64,000 nucleotides of DNA from Spartinivicinus ruber (GTDB lineage: Bacteria; Pseudomonadota; Gammaproteobacteria; Pseudomonadales; Zooshikellaceae), in the NCBI RefSeq assembly GCF_011009015.1, contig NZ_CP048878.1, positions 1,167,501 to 1,231,500 of the forward strand, read 5' to 3'. Shown here piece by piece: positions 18,181 through 27,077 of this stretch (position 1 is the first letter of the stretch; each line of letters opens with the position of its first letter). Position numbers and translations under genes: made by a program. The notes beneath the pieces were generated by a model. It was not told the DNA's origin, ran no database searches, and was given only the letters and a program-made list of their open reading frames with translations.

Positions 18181-18283
18181 ATAAAACGACAAGCAAAGAG
18201 GGGGTCGCAAAAGGTCAGGAGCGCAGTAGTTTTGCGACACCCTCTAAAGGGAAAGTGGGAAGCCCTTTATTTGTCGTATTTAT
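18181..18283. terminator. Nested inverted repeats, possible three-way-junction terminator
   Basis: Three stems nest here. The outer arms ATAAAACGACAA (18181-18192) and TTGTCGTATTTAT (18271-18283) pair. Inside them GAGGGGGTCGCAAAA (18198-18212) pairs with TTTTGCGACACCCTC (18230-18244), and AAAGGG pairs with CCCTTT (18246-18269). It lies between the convergent hemerythrin and nemA genes, so bidirectional termination is the simplest role. The complexity is more than a terminator needs. Confidence 0.6.
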
Positions 18284-18293
18284 AAAAGTACCT

Positions 18294-19406
18294 TTAAGCT
18301 AGCTCTGTTACAGGCTCTAATAATGGATAATCAGTATAGCCTTTTTCATCTCCTCCATAGAAAGTCTCTGGCTCTGGAGTATTAAGTTCCGCCTGCCGCT
18401 GGAATCGTTCTACTAAATCCCCATTAGCTATATAGGGTCGGCCAAAAGCCACTAAGTCGGCCAAGCCTTGTTGAATTATTTGTTCTGCTTTAGTTTGAGT
18501 ATAAGCGCCACAAACAATAATAGGGCCATTAAACGTTTGGCGTAACTGCTGCCTAAACTTATCACTATAAGGCACTCCATTATTCCAGGTGGGTTCATTA
18601 ATGTGAATATAGGCTATTTGTCGTTTATTAAGTTGTTCGGCTAAATAAATAGCCATTGCTTCAGCTTCAGTATCAACAATATCATTAAATTCGCCTTTTG
18701 GTGATAACCTAATCCCTACTTTTTGAGCGCCTATCGCATCGATGAGTGTGTCAATGATTTCTAAAGTAAAGCGTGCTCGGTTAGTAATAGAGCCACCATA
18801 TTCGTCAGAACGTTGGTTAGTGTTAGTGGCCAAAAACTGGTCAGGTAAATAGCCATTGGCTGCATGCAGCTCAACTAAATCAAAACCAGCTTCCATAGCA
18901 TTAATTGCAGCTTGTCGGTAGTTGGCGATAATTGCTTGAATTTCTTCAATGGATAATGCTCTAGGTGTATCGGTGCTGATACGAGTTAATTGACCCTGCT
19001 GTAAGTTATAGCTTCTGCCGCTTTCAGCTTTGATGGCAGAAGGAGCAACGGGTGGCTGGCTATCTGGTTGGAAAATTCGATTGGAAATACGCCCTACGTG
19101 CCATAGCTGGATAGCTATCCGCCCTCCTTTCTGGTGTACAGCTTGGGTAACTTGTTGCCATCCAGTGATTTGTGCTTGGCTGTAAATGCCGGGTGTACAA
19201 GCGTAACCCTGGCCCTGTGGCGAAATTTGGCTAGCTTCAGAGATAATTAACCCTGCTGAAGCTCGTTGGGCATAATATTGCGCCATCAACTGGTTGGGCA
19301 CATCACCAGTACTAGCTCTGGATCGGGTAAGGGGGGCCATGATGACACGGTTTGGTAATTTTAAGTCGCTTAACTGAAATGAAGAAAGTAGCTTGCTGTT
19401 TGACAT
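18294..19406 (-). CDS. nemA: Old-yellow-enzyme-family alkene reductase (NemA-like)
   Basis: FMN-dependent NAD(P)H reductase of 370 residues acting on activated alkenes, quinones and nitro compounds. TIM-barrel motifs are NRVIMAPLTRSRA at the N-terminus, QLWHVGRISN, the substrate-binding His/Asn pair in ELHAANGYLPDQFLATNTNQRSDEYGG, VGIRLSPKGEFND, and FGRPYIANGDL near the C-terminus. Directly upstream is a palindromic operator (19421-19436), and a TetR-family gene precedes it in the same direction by 92 bp, as in nemRA of enteric bacteria. Confidence 0.94.
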   Translation of the reverse strand: MSNSKLLSSFQLSDLKLPNRVIMAPLTRSRASTGDVPNQLMAQYYAQRASAGLIISEASQISPQGQGYACTPGIYSQAQITGWQQVTQAVHQKGGRIAIQLWHVGRISNRIFQPDSQPPVAPSAIKAESGRSYNLQQGQLTRISTDTPRALSIEEIQAIIANYRQAAINAMEAGFDLVELHAANGYLPDQFLATNTNQRSDEYGGSITNRARFTLEIIDTLIDAIGAQKVGIRLSPKGEFNDIVDTEAEAMAIYLAEQLNKRQIAYIHINEPTWNNGVPYSDKFRQQLRQTFNGPIIVCGAYTQTKAEQIIQQGLADLVAFGRPYIANGDLVERFQRQAELNTPEPETFYGGDEKGYTDYPLLEPVTELA

Positions 19407-19420
19407 TTGTTATTCCTTAG

Positions 19421-19436
19421 TAGACCAGTCGTCTAG
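19421..19436 (-). promoter_or_regulatory. NemR-type operator in front of nemA
   Basis: TAGACCAGTCGTCTAG lies 15 bp before the nemA start. It differs by one base from the site in front of the regulator gene (20110-20125), so both genes are probably repressed by the same TetR-type protein. It matches the remembered TAGACC-type core of the E. coli NemR box. Confidence 0.82.
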
Positions 19437-19498
19437 TGCTGGGTTGAAAAAAATGAGGCTGGATATTAATTATTTCAAGCCTCATCAACTTAAGAAGT

Positions 19499-20089
19499 TT
19501 ATTTGGTTAAAATACCTTTAGTTAAGGCCATTGCATTGGTAATGGCAGATTCATCATGTCGCACTTTAGTGATTAAGCTAGCACCAATCCACTGCTGGTA
19601 TAAGGCAAGTGCTGCATCTTGTGGGTCTAATTGTTCAGGTAGAGAGCCATCATCAACGCCATGCTGAATACAAGAAGCAATTTTTTTAATAACAGAGTCA
19701 ATGCCTGTTTTTAAGATTAAGCGCATATCGTCGGATAAATCGGATACTTCAGCTGCAAGCTTGACAGCCATACACTGTTTATCACAACAAATAGTCGCTT
19801 GATTATCAAACCAACGTTGCCAATATTCCATTAACATTTGCTTACCAGTTTTTTCTGGCTGATTAAATAGCTCCATTAGCAGCTTGTTATAATTGTCAAA
19901 ATAGCGTTTAAGTAGTTCTACGCCAAATTGTTCTTTGGAACGAAAGTAATGATAAAACGAGCCTTTTGGCACTTTTGCTTGCGCTAAAATTTGCGCTAAC
20001 CCTACTGCAGAAAAGCCTTTGCTGAGAATTAACTGTTCACCAGCATTCAGGATAATCTCTTGAGTCTCTTGATGTTCACTTTGTATCAT
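19499..20089 (-). CDS. TetR-family repressor, NemR-like
   Basis: 196 residues. The N-terminal HTH (about 10-55) contains ILSKGFSAVGLAQILAQAKVPKGSFYHYFRSKEQFG. The ligand-binding domain holds a cysteine cluster, ICCDKQCMAVKLAAE, at about residues 99-112. In E. coli NemR a conserved Cys in this region senses electrophiles and hypochlorite; by analogy this protein would release the shared operators when alkylated or oxidised. It precedes nemA on the same strand with matching operators before both genes, implying autoregulation. Confidence 0.87.
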   Translation of the reverse strand: MIQSEHQETQEIILNAGEQLILSKGFSAVGLAQILAQAKVPKGSFYHYFRSKEQFGVELLKRYFDNYNKLLMELFNQPEKTGKQMLMEYWQRWFDNQATICCDKQCMAVKLAAEVSDLSDDMRLILKTGIDSVIKKIASCIQHGVDDGSLPEQLDPQDAALALYQQWIGASLITKVRHDESAITNAMALTKGILTK

Positions 20090-20109
20090 GTATTTATATT
20101 ACATCCAAT

Positions 20110-20125
20110 TAGACCGGTCGTCTAG
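20110..20125 (-). promoter_or_regulatory. NemR-type operator in front of the regulator gene
   Basis: TAGACCGGTCGTCTAG lies 20 bp before the TetR-family start codon and is identical to the nemA operator except one central base. This is consistent with autorepression. Confidence 0.82.
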
Positions 20126-20220
20126 TAAAGAGCGTAAGCTTTATTATATCAAATAGGATTAAGCCTCTTTAAAGTTCATTATATCCTTCTTAAATTAATT
20201 TTTTGGGTTTGCTGTTGTCT

Positions 20221-21077
20221 CTACAAGCCATTTGCTTTGGATATATAAGGGGAAGGCTTCTCATCTCTGGGGGTAGGGCCAAATAAAATAGAACGGATGA
20301 TATTTTGCTTTGACATATCCCCCCGGGTAAGTAGCGTACGTAAACGACTTTCATTACCCAGTAGCTGCTGAGTAATCGCTTTTATTGAGTGTCCTTTGCG
20401 GTGTAAGTAACGAGCTTGGTCTTCTAGCTCCAATAAGTAGGCCAGTTTCTGTTGCAGTGCTTGTTTGCCTTGGTTCATGATAGGGCGATGAGCGCAAAAT
20501 AAATCTGCAAATTCTAAAGTCACCAGCCGCTTTAAGCTTTCAATGGTTTTAGCAAAGTCCTCATCACCTCTAAAAAGCTTTATTTTGTCGGCTAAAAAAG
20601 CATCACCTTTGAAAATAACCAACCCTCGTTTGCTTCAAAAAAAACTACTTGGTCATCACAATGGCCTGGTGCAGGAATCACTTTGAACTGGTAATGATCT
20701 GTTTCGATGACATCGTCCAGACAGTCAACTAGTACAGTAGGTGCTTTTCCCCATACCATTTGATGATAGAGTTTGTATTTAAAACCGCTGGCCATTTTGG
20801 CTGCACTGGCAGGTGAAGCAAGTACTGAAAAGCCCGCATCTACTAAAGCGCTGGCGCTGCCTGTATGGTCTTCGTGGTGATGGGTAATAATGGTTTGGCG
20901 AATGGCTTGTTCATTAGCAAACTTTAAAACCCGACGATGCTTGCTATAAATCCCTGTATCTATCATAACGCCGTCAATAGCATAACATCTGACCGTCATT
21001 ACAGGTGGAGCTATTTTGAACATGGGTTTTCCCATGTGTAATGCGGTAACGGGGCCAAAATTTTCGATGCAGTCCAT
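20221..21077 (-). pseudogene. Metallo-beta-lactamase-fold hydrolase, frameshifted
   Basis: Two overlapping reading frames make one MBL-fold protein of about 285 codons. The N-terminal part has DGVMIDTGIYS, the metal motif THHHEDHTGSASALVDAG (HxHxDH), and IPAPGHCDDQVVFF. The C-terminal part carries GDAFLADKIKL (the GDxxF segment) and a helical extension. The frame changes within GGTTGGTTATTTTCAAAGG near 20625; one more T gives GWLFFKGDAFLAD without a break. Glyoxalase-II-like enzymes and lactonases share this fold, so the substrate is open. The break is a one-base loss in a T-run, so a sequencing error is as likely as real inactivation. Confidence 0.8.
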
Positions 21078-21217
21078 GGCGTATCAAATACCTGTAATGA
21101 ATGTCTTTTAATATTCTATACAAGATATAACGGTGAGAACATAGTTTTTAACGTGGTGATGGCAATGGGTTGTCAAACAGCTTGTTATGTAATTGTTATC
21201 AAAGTTAATTAACTGCT

Positions 21218-21985
21218 TTATGGAGAAAACTCAATGTTCATATTGTACTTATTTCGTAGAGTTTCTATTAGTCTGGTTTCAGACGCTAAAAACTGATTAA
21301 ATGTTTCAATTATTTTAGGATGTTTAATGGTGGATAGACAGTAAGCACTTTTGATATAAGGTAATTTGTTATTAAATACCAATGCTTTAGGTGAATGGAT
21401 AGTATAGTTTAAGTGATATTTAGCAACTGCAATATTCACATAAGCACCATCTAATTCACCAAACATTACTTGTGATAATAGTTCAATAATGCTTTCACTC
21501 TCATGTAAGTGTACTTTTCCTGATTTAATTAAGTCGTGATATCCCCATGGAGTAAAGTTTTTTATAGTACCTAAGTTTTTTAAAAAGCTTAGTTCTTTTG
21601 ATTTTGCAGCAGGCATGACGATAATGCCATCGATATATGAGCTTACCGAATCACTGTAGTATATTTTTGTATCCTTTTTTCCTGCGGTATTCCATTGTGG
21701 GTTGTCGGGGTATTTAAAGTCGATTGACTGGTTTTTTAAAAGCGCTGCATACAGTTGGCTGACAGATAATAGGCGATATTCCACTGTGTAATTATTGGTT
21801 TTAGCAAAAGCATCTAATACTTCGCGGGTATAGCCTATGAGATCGCCTTCTTCAAAACTATAATGGGGGAGGTAGCTAAGCTTTTCGACACCAATAATTA
21901 AGTGGTTAACGTCTGTTGCATGACTTATTCCATTGAGTAACAACAAGCTAAATGACTTATAAAAAAATTTGAAAAAACTAGCCAT
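21218..21985 (-). CDS. Periplasmic SBP_bac_3-type solute-binding protein, solitary
   Basis: 255 residues with an N-terminal hydrophobic export signal (FFYKSFSLLLLNGISHA). The fold follows amino-acid-binding proteins: LIIGVEKLSYLPHYSF opens lobe 1, LIGYTREVLDAFAKTNNY follows, and ELDGAYVNIAVAKYHL lies in lobe 2. No permease or ATPase gene adjoins. It belongs to a set of nine full-length relatives in the window but is the most distant from the others by eye. Ligand unknown; such solitary proteins can also serve chemosensory partners. Confidence 0.78.
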   Translation of the reverse strand: MASFFKFFYKSFSLLLLNGISHATDVNHLIIGVEKLSYLPHYSFEEGDLIGYTREVLDAFAKTNNYTVEYRLLSVSQLYAALLKNQSIDFKYPDNPQWNTAGKKDTKIYYSDSVSSYIDGIIVMPAAKSKELSFLKNLGTIKNFTPWGYHDLIKSGKVHLHESESIIELLSQVMFGELDGAYVNIAVAKYHLNYTIHSPKALVFNNKLPYIKSAYCLSTIKHPKIIETFNQFLASETRLIETLRNKYNMNIEFSP

Positions 21986-22151
21986 ATACTACTGATTAGA
22001 AGCCAAGTTACCCATAAGTTTATAAGTGTAGGGGGAATACGAAAAATTTTCCTTGTGTGCGCTGTTGAAACAATTGCTTGTTAGCGTGGGTCTTAGTTAC
22101 TTACTGGAATCACCTTTTCGTGACGCTGCTGTTTAGTAGGGGGGCTATAGT

Positions 22152-22982
22152 ATGTTTAAGTCTTGGTGGCAGCTGAGTATAACGATTGCTTCATTACTAG
22201 TTGTATTGGTTGTATCTGGTTATCAATGGGTTCAATTGGTCCAAGCATCAGCGAGCGTGAATACTAACTCTTATTTTCTAGGTTCAGAGCCACAGCGGTT
22301 GCACTATGTTAAAACGGGCAATCCAGATGCGGCTGTGCGTGTGATATTTATCCATGGAACACCAGGAAAATGGCAAAACTATTCTCATTATTTAGCTGAT
22401 AAACAGCTAATGAATCAAGCGGAGCTCGTTGCTGTGGACCGTATTGGCTTTGGCCTTTCATCTTCCACCGTTAATACCTCATTAGCTGACCACGCAAAGT
22501 TGATACAGCCGCTACTAGAGACTAATAAGCAAGTGCTGTTGGTTGGACATTCACTAGGAGGGTCCTTAGCGGTCAAAATGGCAATTGACTATCCTGATCA
22601 AGTAAACAATATTCTGTTGATTGCAGCCTCTTTGGACCCAAGCTTGGAATCTCCTCGCTGGTATAACTGGGTAATTGAATGGCCAGTAATCCGTTGGTTT
22701 GTGCCAGACAAGCTACTAAAGGCTAATCAAGAAATATTTGGGTTAGCGAAAGAACTGGAAAAAATGGCGAACGATTGGTCAAACCTAAGGGCTAAGGTAC
22801 ATATTATTCATGGAAAAGAAGACATGTTAGCCTATTTTGGTAATGCTGAATATGCAATACAGCAATTACCGGGAAAAGCAGTTAGCTTGAATGCTGTTGC
22901 TGAAGAGGGGCATTTTATCTTATGGGAAAATGAGCGACTTATAAAAGAGGATTTGTTAAGGCTTATCCAGACGTTATTATAG
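22152..22982 (+). CDS. Alpha/beta-hydrolase, membrane-anchored
   Basis: 276 residues. One N-terminal hydrophobic helix (ITIASLLVVLVVSGYQWVQL) acts as an anchor or uncleaved signal. The hydrolase core follows: VIFIHGTPG (oxyanion region), LVAVDRIGFGLSS, nucleophile Ser in LLVGHSLGGSLAV, Asp in IIHGKEDMLAYF, and His in EEGHFILWE. The catalytic triad is complete. The substrate cannot be told. It is 27 bp before the DUF1244 gene and probably co-transcribed with it. Confidence 0.88.
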   Translation: MFKSWWQLSITIASLLVVLVVSGYQWVQLVQASASVNTNSYFLGSEPQRLHYVKTGNPDAAVRVIFIHGTPGKWQNYSHYLADKQLMNQAELVAVDRIGFGLSSSTVNTSLADHAKLIQPLLETNKQVLLVGHSLGGSLAVKMAIDYPDQVNNILLIAASLDPSLESPRWYNWVIEWPVIRWFVPDKLLKANQEIFGLAKELEKMANDWSNLRAKVHIIHGKEDMLAYFGNAEYAIQQLPGKAVSLNAVAEEGHFILWENERLIKEDLLRLIQTLL

Positions 22983-23009
22983 CTACTTAAAACTTAACAA
23001 GATTAGTGA

Positions 23010-23327
23010 ATGAGCATGGAACATACAAATAAACAGACTGAAATTGAAGCAGCGGTATTCAGACGACTAGTCGCGCATTTAGATAGCCGTAAAGATGTAC
23101 AAAATATCGACCTAATGAATTTAGCTGGTTTTTGCCGTAACTGTCTTAGCAAGTGGTATGTTCAAGAAGCAAAAGAGCAAGGCATAGAAGTTGAGTATGA
23201 GCATGCCAGAGAGATGGTATATGGTATGCCGTATAGTGAATGGAAGCAGCAATTTCAGAAAGAAGCTACACCGGAACAGTTAGCACAGTTCAATCAAGCT
23301 AACACTGATAGTAATAAACACAAATAA
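23010..23327 (+). CDS. DUF1244 family protein
   Basis: 105 residues of the conserved proteobacterial DUF1244 family, with its hallmark LMNLAGFCRNCLSKWY (two cysteines) and YGMPYSEWKQQFQ. No biochemical role is known to me. The protein is soluble and helical. The start could be the ATG at 23010 or 23016. It follows the alpha/beta-hydrolase closely on the same strand. Confidence 0.9.
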   Translation: MSMEHTNKQTEIEAAVFRRLVAHLDSRKDVQNIDLMNLAGFCRNCLSKWYVQEAKEQGIEVEYEHAREMVYGMPYSEWKQQFQKEATPEQLAQFNQANTDSNKHK

Positions 23328-23455
23328 GCCGTAATCAAACAAGGACACGCCTAAAAATACACGCTGATATGTTGTTAGTTAGAGCCTGACCTGTAGAGCT
23401 GCCCTCTGTAGACAAGGTGTAGTGTTTTTAGGGATGACAATGGATTGTCATTACA

Positions 23456-24733
23456 ATGATTTCAAAGCGAAGATTACTATTTATACTGTTTTGGTTGTTA
23501 ATGCTACCTCTTTATAATGTCTCATTAGCCTCTGAGTATGGTTTCCCTATAAAGAATCCTTTTTTTGCGACTATTGCATCCTCACCTCCAGAATATCAGC
23601 CTAAGCTAATGAATGACAGTGACATCCAACAGCTGTTAGTAACGATTAAAGGGCCGAGAAAGAAGCTGCCTGGTAATTTATGGGATGTTGAAAGTTTAAT
23701 TGTTCCTGTCGCTTATCAACAGGTAGAAGCCCCATTAATCTTTGTTATTGCAGGCACAGGATCAAGTTATAAAAGCCAGAAAATGCAGTTTTTGAAGAAG
23801 ATATTTTATCAAGCAGGTTTCCATGTCGCCTTATTATCCTCTCCCACCAACTATGATTTTATTGTAGCAGCACCACAAGCAAGGCCTGGATTAAGCAAAG
23901 TTGATGCAAATGATTTATACAAGGTAATGAAACAAGTGGTGAGGCAACTTAAGAATAAAAACAAAGTAAAAATAACGGATTATTTATTAGTAGGTTACAG
24001 TCTGGGAGCGTTACAAGCAGCATTTGTGAGTCATTTAGATATAACAGAAAAACACTTTGAATTTGAGAAGGTGATTTTAATAAATCCACCTGTAAATTTG
24101 TATACATCATTGCAAACGCTGGACAAACTAACATTGGCAAAGGCATATAAGGTTAATAATGCAGAAGACTTCTTTAATTTAATTTTTGATAAACTAGCAA
24201 GCTTTTTTGGTAGCCAAGGTTATATTAAAATTGAAGAGGGCTTGTTTTTCGATATTCAAGGCTCTGGACAAGCGTTAACCAGAGAGGAAATGGCACTACT
24301 TATAGCCGCGAGTTTTCGCTTTAGTGTGGCTGAAATGAGCTTTATGGTTGATCAGCTAAATAAACATGGTGTTTATGTAGCTGAGAATATTGAGCTAGAC
24401 ATTAGCGCATCATTGACAGATTACTTTAAGCAAGCTCTATTATGTAATTTTGCCTGCTATTTAAATAAGTTTGTGATGCCCTATGTAGATAAGTCTTTAG
24501 CTGAAGTGATTAAGGAAAATAGCCTGGAGGCTCTCCAAAACTACTTGGCTCAGTCGAGTCATATCTATGTGATGACTAATAAAGATGATTTTATCCTTTC
24601 CAATCAGGACATTGAGTTTTTAATTAAAATCTTTGGTGAACGATTAACCTTATACCCTTACGGTGGGCACTGTGGTAATCTTAATTATCAAAAAAATGTT
24701 GATGATTTGCTCAAGCTATTGAAATCAAAATAA
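23456..24733 (+). CDS. Exported alpha/beta-fold protein upstream of mlaA
   Basis: 425 residues. A signal sequence (LLFILFWLLMLPLYNVSLA) precedes an alpha/beta-hydrolase-like fold: FVIAGTGSSYKS in the oxyanion position, GYSLGALQAAF with a GxSxG nucleophile at about residue 180, and YPYGGHCGNLNY with a likely catalytic His near the end. A long helical insert separates the last two. Genes of this type are often placed directly before an MlaA-like gene, as here with 36 bp spacing, suggesting a shared role in envelope lipid metabolism; this is inference. Confidence 0.68.
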   Translation: MISKRRLLFILFWLLMLPLYNVSLASEYGFPIKNPFFATIASSPPEYQPKLMNDSDIQQLLVTIKGPRKKLPGNLWDVESLIVPVAYQQVEAPLIFVIAGTGSSYKSQKMQFLKKIFYQAGFHVALLSSPTNYDFIVAAPQARPGLSKVDANDLYKVMKQVVRQLKNKNKVKITDYLLVGYSLGALQAAFVSHLDITEKHFEFEKVILINPPVNLYTSLQTLDKLTLAKAYKVNNAEDFFNLIFDKLASFFGSQGYIKIEEGLFFDIQGSGQALTREEMALLIAASFRFSVAEMSFMVDQLNKHGVYVAENIELDISASLTDYFKQALLCNFACYLNKFVMPYVDKSLAEVIKENSLEALQNYLAQSSHIYVMTNKDDFILSNQDIEFLIKIFGERLTLYPYGGHCGNLNYQKNVDDLLKLLKSK

Positions 24734-24769
24734 CAGCGTGGCAGCTGATTTCATAAAAGTATATTTAGT

Positions 24770-25549
24770 ATGTGTAAAGTAAAAAAATGGATATTAATTT
24801 TTATTTGGTTATTTGTCAGTACACTTTGCCTGGCAAGTGAGAGAGAGCATCCACTCAAGACTTTGGATTTTCACGAAGAAAAAACAGTAATAGCTGATTT
24901 GGAGGATGTTGCGTTTATAGATACATATGATCCGCTAGAGTCAACTAACCGACTGTTGTATAAGTTTAACCGGCGGTTTGATGAGAAAATCTATTTGCCA
25001 GCTGTTTCTGCTTATGAATACCTTGTGCCAATATTTATTCAAGATAGAGTGAGTAAGGTTCTTGATAATGTTTCTGAGGTATCGAACATTGTTAATAATG
25101 GTTTGCAATTTAATCTGAAAGGGACGCTGTATAGCACCGGACGTTTATTGATAAACACTACGGCAGGAATATTGGGAGTATTTGATGTAGCCAGTTATAT
25201 TGGAATTAAAAAGCAAACGGCTGATTTTGGTCACACTTTGGCCTTTTATGGAGTGAATGACGGTGCTTATATTGTACTACCCTTTGTAGGGCCAACCAAT
25301 CTCAGAGATATGACAGGGCTTATAGTAGATAGCTTTTTACTCAATGAGGTCAATTGGCTCACCATCCCTCGTACCACTATTAGTCATCCCGCTGTTTTTG
25401 CGCTAAATGCTGTAGATCGTCGCCATCAAATACCATTTCGCTATGGCTCTCTGGACTCTCCTTTTGAGTATGATATGGTACGATACCTATATAGACAATC
25501 ACGTTTGTTGAAACTAGAGGTGAATGAGCTAAGCAATCAACGTGAGTAG
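24770..25549 (+). CDS. mlaA: MlaA/VacJ-family outer-membrane lipid-asymmetry protein
   Basis: 259 residues of the MlaA family, which removes misplaced phospholipids from the outer leaflet of the outer membrane and passes them to MlaC. Signature segments are DPLESTNRLLYKFNRRFDE, LLINTTAGILGVFDVAS, the pore-loop-like DFGHTLAFYGV and GAYIVLPFVGPTNLRD. The N-terminus is hydrophobic and ends in STLCLAS; the Cys lacks an ideal lipobox (L, not A/G/S, before it), so lipidation is uncertain. No mlaBCDEF genes are nearby. Confidence 0.92.
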   Translation: MCKVKKWILIFIWLFVSTLCLASEREHPLKTLDFHEEKTVIADLEDVAFIDTYDPLESTNRLLYKFNRRFDEKIYLPAVSAYEYLVPIFIQDRVSKVLDNVSEVSNIVNNGLQFNLKGTLYSTGRLLINTTAGILGVFDVASYIGIKKQTADFGHTLAFYGVNDGAYIVLPFVGPTNLRDMTGLIVDSFLLNEVNWLTIPRTTISHPAVFALNAVDRRHQIPFRYGSLDSPFEYDMVRYLYRQSRLLKLEVNELSNQRE

Positions 25550-25610
25550 TTAGCCTCAAAAGCCTTCTACAGCTGTAGAGGAACCCTGAAGTATATAAGG
25601 AGTACTAGCA

Positions 25611-26327
25611 TTGCAAACGTACATTACTACCAATATTGAATTGTGGGAAAAGTTAAGTAATTATCAGGTAGCCGCTCCACAGCAGCAGTTATTTATCAAA
25701 AAGCTGCAAATGGAAACAGGCTGGGATAAAGGCTTCTGTTTAAAAGCTGTTGAAGAATATAAAAAATTCTTATATTTAGCTTGTGTCAGTAAAACCCCGG
25801 TTACCCCTTCTAAAGTCATTGATAATGTTTGGCATTTACACCTGACTTTTAGTCGTTCTTATTGGAATGATTTATGTGACGATATTCTACAGCGGCCGAT
25901 TCACCATGATCCCAGTGAGGAAAGTAATGAAGCATTAATGCAGGATCAGTATCAATATACTTTGCAACAATATGCTGATGAGTTTGGTTCTGAAGCGCCG
26001 GCAGATGTTTGGTTAAAGTGCTCAGAAAGACCCCAAAAAAAATACTTGGCTAAACTTTTGTTTCTTTCTAGCTTGTTATTTGGTTCTAGTTATGTTTATG
26101 CAGACTCAACTGAGTCGAAAATATCAATGTTTATTCTTTTGGTAGTTGTTATTTTTACAGTTTGGGGATTTCTGAGTGGTATTTTTAGCTCTTCTTCTAA
26201 AGGTAAAAGAGGTAAAAAAAAGGGAAAAAGTAATTGTTCATCAGGAGGGGGTGGCAGTTGTAGCAGTAGCTGTAGTAGTGGAGGGAGTAGTTGTGGAGGA
26301 GGTGGCTGCGGAGGTGGCGGTAATTAG
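25611..26327 (+). CDS. Glycine-rich-domain membrane protein with Gly/Ser/Cys tail
   Basis: 238 residues. The N-terminal ~135 residues are soluble with WHLHLTFSRSYWNDLC and RPIHHDPS, resembling the family annotated as glycine-rich domain-containing-like, and conserved His residues that may bind metal. One or two hydrophobic segments follow at about 145-185 (LFLSSLLFGSSYVYA, FILLVVVIFTVWGFLSG), then a basic KGKRGKKKGKS stretch. The last ~28 residues are almost only Gly, Ser and Cys (SCGGGGCGGGGN). The start is TTG at 25611, chosen because AAGGAG lies eight bases upstream. The stop overlaps the next start by one base (TAGTG). Confidence 0.72.
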   Translation: MQTYITTNIELWEKLSNYQVAAPQQQLFIKKLQMETGWDKGFCLKAVEEYKKFLYLACVSKTPVTPSKVIDNVWHLHLTFSRSYWNDLCDDILQRPIHHDPSEESNEALMQDQYQYTLQQYADEFGSEAPADVWLKCSERPQKKYLAKLLFLSSLLFGSSYVYADSTESKISMFILLVVVIFTVWGFLSGIFSSSSKGKRGKKKGKSNCSSGGGGSCSSSCSSGGSSCGGGGCGGGGN

Positions 26328-26851
26328 TGACTAAATATATGTCTCCACTAAAGTTTGTTACTATTTTGTTGGCGGTAATATTACAGTATGGCTGTCAGCA
26401 AAATAATACTGATGTCACTTGGTATAATGCCCGTGAATACACTTTAACGCTATATAATGGCAGTCAACCAATTTTAGAAGTAGATGTGAGTTACATTGGT
26501 AAAAAGCCATCGGCTAATGTCAAGGTCAAACACAACTGGCAGCAACAAGATACGGACTTTTATCAGGTTAAGTTTACTAATTTATTTCAAGAGTCTATCC
26601 ATTTTGAAAGTATTGTGTATGAATTAGAAAAAGGTAAGTTGCTAAGTAAAAAAGTAAAGAATAAGCAAGGAATAGCCGCTGATTGTGGTTTTGTTAAAAT
26701 TTTGCCAGGAAATTCAATGCTTAATGAAAGCGCTTATGTCTGGTCTTACGCAAACAGTAATACCTTACATCGATACTTTAACTTGACAGTAGCGGGTAAA
26801 AATCTAACTGTCGATTTTCCTCTTGTCTACCTAAAGTCTAAGTCACTTTAA
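26327..26851 (+). CDS. Small exported protein, possibly a lipoprotein
   Basis: 174 residues, family not recognised. The hydrophobic N-terminus ends in LQYGCQQN, a weak lipobox. The mature region is predicted beta-rich with Lys/Tyr and one further Cys (AADCGFVKI). The GTG start at 26327 overlaps the stop of the Gly/Cys-rich gene by one base, giving translational coupling; the ATG at 26339 is an alternative. Coupling suggests the two envelope proteins work together. Confidence 0.6.
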   Translation: MTKYMSPLKFVTILLAVILQYGCQQNNTDVTWYNAREYTLTLYNGSQPILEVDVSYIGKKPSANVKVKHNWQQQDTDFYQVKFTNLFQESIHFESIVYELEKGKLLSKKVKNKQGIAADCGFVKILPGNSMLNESAYVWSYANSNTLHRYFNLTVAGKNLTVDFPLVYLKSKSL

Positions 26852-27077
26852 CTTTATATTTCCATTATATTCTATTAATAAAGGGGATGCTGTCGATGTA
26901 TTAAACAGCTATGAGAGTAATTGATTTTAATCCTGCCTGTTTTTTTTCTAATTATCTGATATTTAAAAGCCTTCAACTGTCTGGCAAATAATTTGCTTTG
27001 GCTAGTGTGCATTTATTTTTATCTACCACTATTTACTCTTAGTGATTCAATTTGCTTTGATAGTTTGAGGTGAGCCA

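Noticed and set aside
24770-24860. MlaA start as a clear lipoprotein signal
   Set aside because: The only Cys near the cleavage point is preceded by Leu, which does not fit a lipobox well; left as uncertain.
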